A stretch of 56,172 nt of DNA. Source: Bacillota bacterium. GTDB taxonomy: Bacteria; Bacillota; Sulfobacillia; Sulfobacillales; JAIMBI01. The notes below the pieces were generated by a model. It ran no database searches and had not been told where the DNA came from. It saw nothing but the letters and a program-made list of their open reading frames with translations. The stretch spans positions 1-56,172 of the forward strand of contig JAKADP010000007.1 of assembly GCA_021820465.1 (NCBI GenBank), in the 5' to 3' direction. Numbering within the stretch: position 1 is the first letter of the stretch; the number at the start of each line of letters is the position of its first letter. Made by a program: the position numbers and the translations under genes. This document shows, piece by piece, positions 16,838 to 24,286 of this stretch.

Positions 16838-17488
16838 TCAGCTAGCCGCCACCTGACGAATCTTCTCCAGCAGGGCGCCCTCAGGCACCGCCCCGACTAC
16901 CTGCTCCTCGCCGTTCACCAGCGTCATCGGCACGCCCATGACGCGGAACCGCTGGGACAGCCGCATAAAGCTCTGCGCATCCACCATGTCGGCCGTAACG
17001 TGCTCCGGGTTGACCCGGGCCATCTGCTGAGCCAGGCGAACTGCCTGGGGGCAGTAGGGTCAAGTGGGGGTAACAAATACCTCCAGGTGAAGCGGCCGCG
17101 TTAACTGCGACAGGTAGTCCCGCGCCGCCGCGCTCAGCTCCGGGGGTGTGTCGGTGGACAAATCTCGCAGGGTCTGCAGCATGGGGCCAAATTCGTGGCC
17201 GCCCGGGAAGCCCAGATACCGGATGCCCGTGTCGTCCCCATCCACACTGAATGTCGTAACGACACTCTCCAGGTCGTCCGCCGTCTCCGGAGCTAGGGGC
17301 TCGGGACGCTCGGCCTTCACCGCCACCACCACCTTGGGATTGATGGCGCTCAAGTCGCGCCACAGCTCTTCCACGGCGTCGGAGGCCGGGTTTCCCGCCA
17401 CGGCGTGGACATGGACCGTCACCGGCTTGTCCAACCCGTCCAGAAACTGCTGCACCTCTGCCTTCACATCATCGGTCATCAAGCTCAT
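16838..17488 (-). CDS. Protein disulfide oxidoreductase with an in-frame TGA, predicted selenoprotein (UPYC)
   Basis: This is one frame of 217 codons interrupted only by TGA at 17060-17062 (codon 143). The N-terminal thioredoxin-fold half lacks CxxC but has the family's DGDDTGIRYLGFPGGHEFGP. The second half reads LEVFVTPT-TGA-PYCPQAVRLA, then ADMVDAQSF, VMGVPMTLVNG and VVGAVPEGALLEKI, all typical of PDO/glutaredoxin-like two-domain oxidoreductases whose motif is TPTCPYCP. TGA thus replaces the first, nucleophilic Cys. A SECIS-like hairpin follows. Automatic annotation would give a truncated 142-residue protein and a spurious second ORF. The ATG at 17488 follows GGGGGAGAAGGAG. The alternatives, nonsense mutation or base-call error, are less likely given the precise position and hairpin. 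Confidence 0.82.
17024..17054 (-). promoter_or_regulatory. Bacterial SECIS-like hairpin after the TGA codon
   Basis: On the minus strand CCAGGC-AGTTC-GCCTGG forms a perfect 6-bp stem with a 5-nt loop. An outer CTGC/GCAG helix extends it across an internal loop. The apical loop begins 17 nt after the TGA and has G among its first two bases. This meets the published bacterial SECIS criteria (16-37 nt to the loop, G at loop position 1 or 2). SelB would bind here. Confidence 0.72.
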
Positions 17489-17521
17489 GTATCGACTCCT
17501 TCTCCCCCACAGGGGGTGCGG

Positions 17522-18145
17522 CTACCCCACCGGCGCGGTCGGATGCCGGCCCGCCAGCCACAGCGCCATGCCGCCGCGCACGTTGGCCACCTGGTAGCCC
17601 CGGTCTGCCAAAAATGCCGCGGCCGCCTGCGAGCGGTTGCCGTGCGCACACACCAAGGCGTAGCGCCCGTTCGCCTCCAGCGCGCCCGCGCGGTCGGGCA
17701 GCTGGTTCAAGGGAATGGTTCGGGCACCGGGAATCACTCCGGACCGCCATTCGTACGGCTCGCGCACATCAATCACGGTCCACTCGCTCAATTCTCTCGC
17801 CAACTGGTCCGCGGTAATGTCCGGCACAGACACCAGACGGAGACCCTGAGCCTGCCACGCCTCGGCCCCGCCGTCCAGCACAGAGACGGACGCCACGCCC
17901 GCCTCTTGCAATGCGCGCTGCGCCGCCGCTCCCACCACCGCGTTGTCCGCCAGCACGGTCACGGGGATGGCGCCTTGGCGGTCGATCCAGCTCTTCACCG
18001 GCGCCGCCCAGCCGTGCTGGGCGTACGGCGCCGACAGACTGTGGGCGACGTGTCCCCGCGTATAGGCGGCGCCGGGCCGCACGTCCAGCAAGAGCCGGCG
18101 GCCGGCGGCTGCCTCGCTCATCAGTTCCTCACCGGTGCCCGTCAT
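17522..18145 (-). CDS. Tandem-rhodanese sulfurtransferase
   Basis: The 207-residue protein has two rhodanese-like domains. The first (LLLDVRPGAAYTRGHV) has VLADNAVVG where the active-site loop should be and no cysteine, so it is inactive or structural. The second (VIDVREPYEWRSGVIPGARTIPL) has the full persulfide-forming loop CAHGNRS. Such proteins transfer sulfane sulfur between thiols, cyanide or enzyme persulfides. The ATG overlaps the stop of the metallo-hydrolase gene (ATGA) and follows GGGAGG, and the gene lies 33 nt before the selenoprotein. The order resembles CstB-like persulfide systems, with domains on separate proteins. Confidence 0.87.
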   Translation of the reverse strand: MTGTGEELMSEAAAGRRLLLDVRPGAAYTRGHVAHSLSAPYAQHGWAAPVKSWIDRQGAIPVTVLADNAVVGAAAQRALQEAGVASVSVLDGGAEAWQAQGLRLVSVPDITADQLARELSEWTVIDVREPYEWRSGVIPGARTIPLNQLPDRAGALEANGRYALVCAHGNRSQAAAAFLADRGYQVANVRGGMALWLAGRHPTAPVG

Positions 18146-18978
18146 GGAGTCACGCCTCCCTTTACCCCTCCCGATTGGAGCCAGGGCGCCATCAGCGGCG
18201 CCGGCGCGGCCGCGTCGGCGGCCGGCGGCTTGGCCGCCCCGAGATTGACTTGGCGCAGGCGCTCCGCGTCGGGCGGCGGCGGCTTCAGGAGTGCCAGCTG
18301 CTGGTCTACAAACGCGGTCGGCTCCTCCAACATCAGCATGCGGTTGAAGCGCCGCTCGTAACCCACCGTCGAGCTGGGCTTCTTGCTCATGAACAGGCCG
18401 CCGCACGGCGACGATCCATAGTGCGCCGGGTGCACCTCCGTGAAGTCCGGCAGGCTGAGAAACCGCCGCACACTGTGAAACTGGTCCAGCGCGGCCGCCC
18501 GGATCTCCTCCGGGTCGGCGTCGCCTAGGTCAGGCCGCCCCACATCGCCCACAAACAGGCTGTCGCCGGTTAGGACGACCCAGGGGTCGTCGCCGCGCAG
18601 CGTATCGCGCACCACGAGCGAGATGCTGTCGGGCGTGTGGCCGGGGGTTTCCCAAACCGTCACGCCCACAGAGCCCCACCGAATCTCATCGCCGTCCCGC
18701 ACCGGAGCTGTGGGAAACGCCGCCGCGGCCCGATGGCTCAGCGTGACCGGCACATTCACCGCTGCCGCCAGCTCCTGGGCCGCCGACGCGTGATCCGCAT
18801 GCACGTGTGTCTCCACCACCCACCGAATGGCGAGGCCGGCCTCCTGGGCTGCCAGCACGTAGGCTTCGGCGCCCACCGCTCCCAAGGCATCCACCACCAT
18901 GGCGCTGCCCTCTAGGTCGTCGCCCAGGAGGTACGAGCTACACCCCAGCGTGGGGTCGCGCAACACTTGCCAAAACAT
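18142..18978 (-). CDS. ETHE1-like persulfide dioxygenase (metallo-beta-lactamase fold)
   Basis: Enzymes of this family oxidise glutathione, CoA or other low-molecular-weight persulfides to sulfite using a mononuclear iron. The 278-residue product has the metal motif THVHADHAS (H58, H60, D62, H63), the PGHTPDSISLV histidine, LTGDSLFVGDVGRPDL and the HPAHYGSS histidine. GDVGRPDL is characteristic of ETHE1/BlrB types. The ATG at 18978 is preceded by GGGGGTGA; upstream in-frame codons lack conservation. The adjacent tandem rhodanese supports persulfide chemistry. The thiol substrate is unknown; in a Bacillota it could be bacillithiol or CoA. Confidence 0.85.
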   Translation of the reverse strand: MFWQVLRDPTLGCSSYLLGDDLEGSAMVVDALGAVGAEAYVLAAQEAGLAIRWVVETHVHADHASAAQELAAAVNVPVTLSHRAAAAFPTAPVRDGDEIRWGSVGVTVWETPGHTPDSISLVVRDTLRGDDPWVVLTGDSLFVGDVGRPDLGDADPEEIRAAALDQFHSVRRFLSLPDFTEVHPAHYGSSPCGGLFMSKKPSSTVGYERRFNRMLMLEEPTAFVDQQLALLKPPPPDAERLRQVNLGAAKPPAADAAAPAPLMAPWLQSGGVKGGVTP

Positions 18979-18992
18979 CGCAATCACCCCCA

Positions 18993-19008
18993 ATACCCTC
19001 GTGGGCAT
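18993..19008. promoter_or_regulatory. Degenerate second ATACCC-N4-GGGCAT site before the dioxygenase
   Basis: ATACCC-TCGT-GGGCAT differs from the better site at 19482-19498 by one base in an arm and a shorter spacer. It lies 15 nt upstream of the dioxygenase ATG and may be a second binding site for the same regulator. Weak evidence alone. Confidence 0.3.
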
Positions 19009-19052
19009 GATCTTATGCTTCCGCCGCCAAGGCTGTCGAGGCCGCGGCCAGG

Positions 19053-19451
19053 CTAGTGGGCCGCTTCCTGAATAGCGGCCGTAAGCAGCGATTCGACCTC
19101 GTTGGCCAGTGGCTCCAGCGCAGGATCCCCCAGCAGCTCCGTCATGAGGCGGGGCCGCTGCAACCCAATGACGGTGCCTTGGGTTTGGCCGTCCGTATAC
19201 ACGACAATTTTGCACGGCAGGAAGTAGCCCACCTGCTGGTTGGTCGTGAGCGCCTGCTTGGCCCGCGGCGCACTGCACACCTCCAGCACATGGAAGGGCA
19301 GTCCAGGCTCCAGCCCTTTCTCCACAAGCTTCTCATTGATGTCCAAATGCCACAGGACCCCAAACTGATGCGCCTGGAGCCGCTCGGTCACGGACTGAAT
19401 GGCCGCATCCACGGACTCGCGGGTTGTCACGGCCACGAAGTTTTCCGCCAT
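19053..19451 (-). CDS. DUF302 family protein
   Basis: The 132-residue cytoplasmic protein matches DUF302: VAVTTRESVDAAIQSVTERLQAH at the start, HLDINEKLVEKG, HVLEVCSAPRAKQAL (family xxCxPxxA motif), and GYFLPCKIVVYTDGQTQ with the conserved LPC. The biochemical role of the family is not known, but it often sits with sulfur-oxidation and rhodanese genes. The ATG at 19451 has GGAGGG 8 nt upstream. It is the first gene downstream of the ATACCC inverted repeat and lies 74 nt before the persulfide dioxygenase, so the five genes could form one transcript. Confidence 0.85.
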   Translation of the reverse strand: MAENFVAVTTRESVDAAIQSVTERLQAHQFGVLWHLDINEKLVEKGLEPGLPFHVLEVCSAPRAKQALTTNQQVGYFLPCKIVVYTDGQTQGTVIGLQRPRLMTELLGDPALEPLANEVESLLTAAIQEAAH

Positions 19452-19481
19452 CACGCATCCCTCCTCGCTTCATGGTACTAC

Positions 19482-19498
19482 ATACCCCCCACGGGTAT
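19482..19498. promoter_or_regulatory. CsoR/CstR-like operator ATACCC-N5-GGGTAT
   Basis: A perfect 6-bp inverted repeat, ATACCC-CCCAC-GGGTAT, lies 31 nt before the DUF302 start. CsoR-family repressors (copper-sensing CsoR, persulfide-sensing CstR) bind sites with a C-tract/G-tract bounded by AT, of the form ATACCC...GGGTAT. Given the persulfide enzymes downstream, a CstR-like regulator is the best guess; no csoR/cstR gene is in the window. Confidence 0.55.
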
Positions 19499-19577
19499 CT
19501 CAGACGCCTATATCTTCTGCCTCGGATTCCCGTGGCATGCTGCCGCGCCCGGGCGTGCGGAGCCGGATTCGACGCGG

Positions 19578-20087
19578 CTAGGGCCTCACCCAGCCCGCCA
19601 CGCGCACGCCGCCATAGTCGTGGCCCACGTGTCGCGACGCAATGCTGACAAAGGCCAGCGGCGCGGGCCCGGGGTTGAGCACGCGATGGGCCCATCCGGC
19701 CGGCACCAGCGTCTGCACACCCGCCCGCAGCGCCACGGACTCCACCAACCCGCTGCGCGTCGCCCGCTCCAAAAGGCCCTCGCCCGACACCACGGACACG
19801 TATTCGGGTCCGTCCGGGTCGTGATGAAAGTGCCCCTTGGTGTGAAAGGGCTCGTCCCCAATCCTGCCGGCCATCAGCAGGGTCAGGCTCACATCCAGAT
19901 CGGTGGAGCCAGCCCCTTGCGGCGGCCAGGTGTATACCTCATAGATGACCGGGTCCGCCCCATCGGCCGGCTGGCCGGCGAAGAAGGCCCTCATGTCGGA
20001 CCAGCGCCGCTCGGCGCGGTGCGCTGCGGCGGCGGCTCCCGCCTGCCACGCCGGGAATGCGCTCGGATCCAAGTAAAACGCGTCCAC
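19578..20087 (-). CDS. Cupin-type phosphoglucose isomerase
   Basis: The 169-residue protein has the single-cupin fold of the archaeal-type glucose-6-phosphate isomerase family. Cupin motif 1 is FHTKGHFHHDPDGPEYVSVV with the HxH and Glu metal ligands; motif 2 is PAGWAHRVLNPG with the last His. LTLLMAGRIGDE before motif 1 is also typical. These enzymes interconvert glucose-6-P and fructose-6-P using a bound metal. The GTG at 20087 follows GGAGGGAT. It is on the same strand as, but 127 nt from, the DUF302 gene, so cotranscription is uncertain. Confidence 0.83.
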   Translation of the reverse strand: MDAFYLDPSAFPAWQAGAAAAAHRAERRWSDMRAFFAGQPADGADPVIYEVYTWPPQGAGSTDLDVSLTLLMAGRIGDEPFHTKGHFHHDPDGPEYVSVVSGEGLLERATRSGLVESVALRAGVQTLVPAGWAHRVLNPGPAPLAFVSIASRHVGHDYGGVRVAGWVRP

Positions 20088-20218
20088 GCGATCCCTCCCT
20101 CTGGCGCGCCCCGGTGGGGCTCGCCCATCTTAGACGCTCCCCCCCCCAGGGACGCACGCGGACTCCGCGCGCCGGCGGGGAACCCGGACCACCATGGCAT
20201 CCCGGCATCGTCCTCCGC

Positions 20219-22060
20219 TCACGGCTGATACGCGGGGACAGAGAGACCCGCGGGCAGCACGATGGTCATGTCGTGGCGCAGGACCACGCGGCGGTGAAAC
20301 GTCCCGATGGTGATGGTCACCGGCACGCTGCGGCTCCCGGGCTGCTCCTGCAGAATGAGGCGGCGCGGCAGGCTATGAAAGGGCAGCCGATAGGTCACGG
20401 TCAGGCTGCCCGTGGCGGGGGGATCCTTGAGAGACCGGCGCGCCCCCATCACGATGAATCCCCCAAACACCGACTTGTTGAGCGTGGGATTCACGTGGTT
20501 CTGGGAAAAGCCAGCGCTGCCCTGCAAGCTGACGAGCTGGGCGCCGCGAGGCACATACAGGCGCACCAAGCCGCTGTAGGGCACGACCATCCACCCGTTG
20601 TAGAGCGCAGGGTTGACCAGCGTCACGGTGGTGATTTGGATGTAGGTGTGCGGAGCCGCCTGCTCAATTTGGGTGCTCACCTGCTCCTTGAGGAAGAAGT
20701 TGTCCTTATGGCCGCCCAAGTTTTCGTCCACGACCTGCAGATAGTTCGCCCCGTGGGTGTGGCGAATAACCTGTCCGCCCCACCCGAAGTGCTCAACCCA
20801 CTGCTCCTCGCTGGGATTGTTGAAGTACAGCAGGATCCACTTGCGCGCGAGCGCCGTCTTCAGCGACTGAAGCACTTGGAGCTTCAGATGAGTGCTGCCG
20901 TGAACGATGCGGGTCACGAGGTCGTGGGCCAGGACCCCTAGAAACTGCTTGTCCAGGCCGGGGCGGGGATACGGAGCCAGCTCCGCCAGGTACTCCATGG
21001 TCACGTTGGCGTTTTTGGCCGTGAACACCGCGTGATGGTAGGGGGTCACCACGTTGACCCGGCCCACGTCCCCGATCAGCTGGTCGGCCACCCAGACGTC
21101 CACAAACAGCACCCCATTGATCTGGGGATGGTGGGGAATGGAATTCCAAAATCTATAGATGGTCTGAACCGTGGTCGGGACGTTCGGGGAGGTGTTCGCG
21201 TCGCGCAGGTGCCAATGCTTGAGAGCAAATTCATAGGCGATGGGCCCCGGCGCGGGCGGCCGATACCGAATGGCTGGCGCCAGTGAATAGATGCCGTGCT
21301 CGTGGATGGGGGCCACGACGCCGTGCCGAATGGTGACGACCGCGTATGCCGTCAGAAAGCCTCCCGTGGCGCGCATTTCGCCATTGTTTTGAAAAAATAC
21401 CAGGTAGTGCTGCGTATGGGGAAACCCCAGCATCCGCATCACGGCGGGGAGCGCCCGCCGCCAGGTGGGCAGCGCGTCCTGCACGTCTCTCAGGCCCACC
21501 AGCAGCCGCGGAGTCCAGACCGCCAGCGGGCGCGCCACGGGAGACCACACGCCCTGTCGGGGCACCTGCCGCAGCGCGGCCGCCATGCTGTGCAGATCGG
21601 CCTGGTGCCGCGCCACCGCCGCCGTCATCTCGGGCAGCCGCGCCGCCACCGTGCTGGCCACCCCGAGCGTGCTGGCGGACGCCGGCAGCGTCCCCGGCAG
21701 CGCGCCCACGGCCGACCGTGCCACGACGGCGGCGCTGAAGCTGAACTGGGCCAGATCGACCGCTGCACGATAGGTGGGGCCGATCCCCGGCACATCCCCC
21801 AGCCAAAAGAAGCCGTGCAGCCCGAGGCGCAAGGTGGATAGCGCGGGAACCGCCCACGATAGGTCGCGGTGCACGGCCGCGATGTTGTGCGCCGCCACGG
21901 CCTGCCGGGCGCTTAGGCCCTGCCAGACCAGCACCACAGTGCTGGACCCCACCAGCAGGCAGGGCCCGCCCACCAACAGCGCGACGACACTCAGAATCAG
22001 GGTGGTGCGCCAGTGCCGCCACCACTTGGCCAGCGTACTCCACCGGGTGGACAAGGTCAT
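20219..22060 (-). CDS. DUF4012 membrane-anchored protein
   Basis: The 613-residue product has one N-terminal membrane segment (TLILSVVALLVGGPCLLVG, residues about 20-45). A large exported domain follows with the DUF4012 signature YLVFFQNNGEMRATGGFL, then NGVLFVDVWVADQLIGDVG and a C-terminal beta-rich part (VTYRLPFHSLPRR). DUF4012 proteins are common in actinobacteria and Firmicutes, often near polysaccharide genes, but have no proven function. The ATG at 22060 has GGAGAG 6 nt upstream. It stands alone here. Confidence 0.78.
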   Translation of the reverse strand: MTLSTRWSTLAKWWRHWRTTLILSVVALLVGGPCLLVGSSTVVLVWQGLSARQAVAAHNIAAVHRDLSWAVPALSTLRLGLHGFFWLGDVPGIGPTYRAAVDLAQFSFSAAVVARSAVGALPGTLPASASTLGVASTVAARLPEMTAAVARHQADLHSMAAALRQVPRQGVWSPVARPLAVWTPRLLVGLRDVQDALPTWRRALPAVMRMLGFPHTQHYLVFFQNNGEMRATGGFLTAYAVVTIRHGVVAPIHEHGIYSLAPAIRYRPPAPGPIAYEFALKHWHLRDANTSPNVPTTVQTIYRFWNSIPHHPQINGVLFVDVWVADQLIGDVGRVNVVTPYHHAVFTAKNANVTMEYLAELAPYPRPGLDKQFLGVLAHDLVTRIVHGSTHLKLQVLQSLKTALARKWILLYFNNPSEEQWVEHFGWGGQVIRHTHGANYLQVVDENLGGHKDNFFLKEQVSTQIEQAAPHTYIQITTVTLVNPALYNGWMVVPYSGLVRLYVPRGAQLVSLQGSAGFSQNHVNPTLNKSVFGGFIVMGARRSLKDPPATGSLTVTYRLPFHSLPRRLILQEQPGSRSVPVTITIGTFHRRVVLRHDMTIVLPAGLSVPAYQP

Positions 22061-22390
22061 GCCGATCTCTCCGTTAAGCGGTCTGTGCGTCTTCTTGGAC
22101 AATGCCTCGCCTCACGGCGGCCCGGACCAACACCGCGGCGCCCGGGCGATCCGGCTGGGGGCGACAACGCTTCTTCCCATCAAGATACGCCCCACAATAC
22201 GCCGCGGGTCGGGGCCTGTCACCCCCCGGCTCGGGAAGAGGCCACGGCTCCCGCGCCCTGAGCACAGGCCGCCCGGCTCGCTCGGGCAGACTCGCTTGAC
22301 GCCTCGGGCCGCTTTGGGGACGATAATGGCGCTAATCTCGTGCGGGAGCCGGTGCTGTCGTGCGCGCAAAACTTATTGAGGAGCGATCGG
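22061..22390. other. Divergent intergenic region between the DUF4012 gene and trpS
   Basis: No gene or T-box motif is seen in these 330 bases. A possible trpS promoter has TTGACG (22296-22301) and GATAAT (22322-22327), but the spacer of 20 nt is too long for a confident call. Confidence 0.4.
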
Positions 22391-23368
22391 GTGGAGCAGG
22401 CATTGTCGTTTATTCAGCCGACCGGGCATGTGACGCTCGGCAACTACATCGGCGCATTGTCTCACTGGAAGCCGACGCCCGGCAGCGTCTTTGGCGTGTG
22501 CGACCTGCACGCGATCACCGTCGAGCGGCCTCCCGAAGCGCTTCATGCCGCTATTCTGGAAGTCTTGGCCGTACTGGTGGCCCTCGACCTCCACACGAAC
22601 GGCAGCCTCGTCTTCCTCCAGAGCGGCGTGCCGGCGCACGCCGAGATGGCATGGCTCCTCGAGTGCGCGGCGCATATGGGGGAGCTGTCGCGCATGACGC
22701 AGTTCAAGGCCAAGGGGCGCGGCAACGATGCGGTGAGCGTCGGCTTCTTCGCCTACCCCGTCCTGATGGCGGCGGATATCCTGCTGTACGATGCCGCCAC
22801 CGTCCCGGTGGGTGAAGATCAAAAGCAGCACGTGGAGCTCACGCGGGATTTGGCGGTGAGGGTCAACAATCGCTACGGGCCCATTTTTACCGTGCCCGAA
22901 CCCGTGATTCCCCCCGTCGGCGCGCGCATCATGTCGCTCAGAGCGCCCACCGACAAAATGAGCAAAAGCACCGACGATCCTGACGGCACGGTGCTGCTCC
23001 TGGAGCCGGCCGACAAGATCCGCAAGAAATTTTTGTCAGCCGTCACCGATTCGGACAACGACGTGGCTTACGACCCCGAGCGCAAGCCGGGCATCTCCAA
23101 TCTCTTAGAGATCGCGGCCGCCCTGTCGGGCGAAGATCGCGAAGCCTGGGCCCAGCGCTACCGCACGGCCGGCTACGGCGCCTTCAAGCGCGCCGTCGCC
23201 GAAGTGGTGGTGGAATCAACCGCGGCAGTGCGCGAGCGGGCCAACGACCTGCTGGCCCACCCCGATGCGCTGATGGCCGTGGCCAAAGACGGCCAGGAAG
23301 CCGCTGCCCGGCGGGCCAATCCCAAGGTGGTGCAGTTGAAGCAGGCGATGGGATTTCCCACGGCGTAG
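22391..23368 (+). CDS. trpS: Tryptophanyl-tRNA synthetase
   Basis: The 325-residue class I synthetase starts EQALSFIQPTGHVTLGNYIGAL, where TLGN is the HIGH-motif equivalent of TrpRS. It has AADILLYDAATVPVGEDQKQH, the usual Trp/ATP site region, and a perfect KMSKS in APTDKMSKSTDDPDG. The GTG at 22391 has GAGGAG 7 nt upstream, whereas the earlier in-frame ATG has none and adds residues absent from the family. No T-box leader is visible although trpS often has one in Firmicutes. It ends facing coxM. Confidence 0.95.
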   Translation: MEQALSFIQPTGHVTLGNYIGALSHWKPTPGSVFGVCDLHAITVERPPEALHAAILEVLAVLVALDLHTNGSLVFLQSGVPAHAEMAWLLECAAHMGELSRMTQFKAKGRGNDAVSVGFFAYPVLMAADILLYDAATVPVGEDQKQHVELTRDLAVRVNNRYGPIFTVPEPVIPPVGARIMSLRAPTDKMSKSTDDPDGTVLLLEPADKIRKKFLSAVTDSDNDVAYDPERKPGISNLLEIAAALSGEDREAWAQRYRTAGYGAFKRAVAEVVVESTAAVRERANDLLAHPDALMAVAKDGQEAAARRANPKVVQLKQAMGFPTA

Positions 23369-23387
23369 GGGAGGCGCACGGGACATG

Positions 23388-23421
23388 GCGCCAGCGCACC
23401 GCGAGGCGCGTGCGCTGGCGC
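23388..23421. terminator. Perfect 12-bp GC hairpin between converging trpS and coxM
   Basis: GCGCCAGCGCAC and GTGCGCTGGCGC pair perfectly around a 10-nt loop, with no T-run on either side. The position between two converging stops suggests a bidirectional terminator or 3'-end stabiliser. Confidence 0.6.
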
Positions 23422-23431
23422 TCTCGCGTCC

Positions 23432-24286
23432 CTAGCGGTCGTCCCAGAGGCGCTCCAGCACCTGGCGCGTGGTGAGGCCGGCCAGGTGGCGGCGGTAGTC
23501 GGCCGAGGCATACAGGTCGCCCCACACCTCCTGTCCGCTCGCCACCACGCTGGCCACCTCGGCCAGGAGCGCGTCCGTCATCACCTGCCCCGTGAGCAGT
23601 TCCTCGGCCCGGCGGGCCCGAAACGCGTGGCTGGCCACCCCGGTCACGGCAATGGCCGCGCTGGCCACCCGATCCGCCTCGCGCAGGACTGAGGCGGCAA
23701 TGCCCACCACCGCATAGCCGGACGCCGGGTGCGGCCGCTTGTGGTATGCCTGGCGATGCGCCCCGCGCTGGGGCACCACCACCGCCACAATCACGTCGTC
23801 CGGCTCCAGTGCGGTCATCAGCGGCCCCAGAAAGAAATCCTTCGCGGGAATTTCCCGCCGGCCCCGCGGGGACGCCACCTCGATGGTGGCGTCCAGCGCG
23901 AGGACGGCGGCGGGCAGATCGGCGGCCGGATCCGCGTGGGCCAGGCTGCCTCCAATGGTGCCGCGGTGGCGCACCTGAGGATCTCCCACCTGGGAAGCCG
24001 CAGCGGCCAGCAGGGGGGCATGGCGCGCCACCAGCGGATGCTCCGCCAGCTCGGCATGCCGCGTCATGGCGCCCACCCGAAGCGCGCCGCCATCTTCTTG
24101 CACTCCCACCAAGTCGGCCACCCCGGCCAGGTCCACCAAGGCTGGGGGATCCGCCAGCTCCATCTTCATCAGGGGCAAGAGACTCATGCCGCCCGCCAGC
24201 CAGCGCGCACCCGGCACGGCCGCGGCCTGCCGGAGTGCCTCGTCCAGTGACGCCGGCCGCTCATATTGGAACGCCCCCAGCATCAT
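23432..24286 (-). CDS. Molybdenum hydroxylase FAD-binding subunit (CoxM type)
   Basis: The 284-residue subunit binds FAD and passes electrons from the Fe-S subunit. It shows the first FAD motif as AGGMSLLPLMK (family AGGxSLxPxxK), the second as RHRGTIGGSLAHADPAADLP (TIGGSxxxxDPxxD), and LEPDDVIVAVVVP later. The ATG overlaps the stop of the large subunit (ATGATG/TGA) with GGAGGG upstream, so it is the last gene of an S-L-M operon. Confidence 0.92.
   Translation of the reverse strand: MMLGAFQYERPASLDEALRQAAAVPGARWLAGGMSLLPLMKMELADPPALVDLAGVADLVGVQEDGGALRVGAMTRHAELAEHPLVARHAPLLAAAASQVGDPQVRHRGTIGGSLAHADPAADLPAAVLALDATIEVASPRGRREIPAKDFFLGPLMTALEPDDVIVAVVVPQRGAHRQAYHKRPHPASGYAVVGIAASVLREADRVASAAIAVTGVASHAFRARRAEELLTGQVMTDALLAEVASVVASGQEVWGDLYASADYRRHLAGLTTRQVLERLWDDR

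Noticed and set aside
17060-17062. The TGA as a true stop with a second independent gene at 16838-17023
   Set aside because: The downstream piece has no ribosome site and is the missing C-terminal half of the same oxidoreductase in the same frame. The stop falls exactly on a catalytic cysteine with a SECIS-like hairpin after it.
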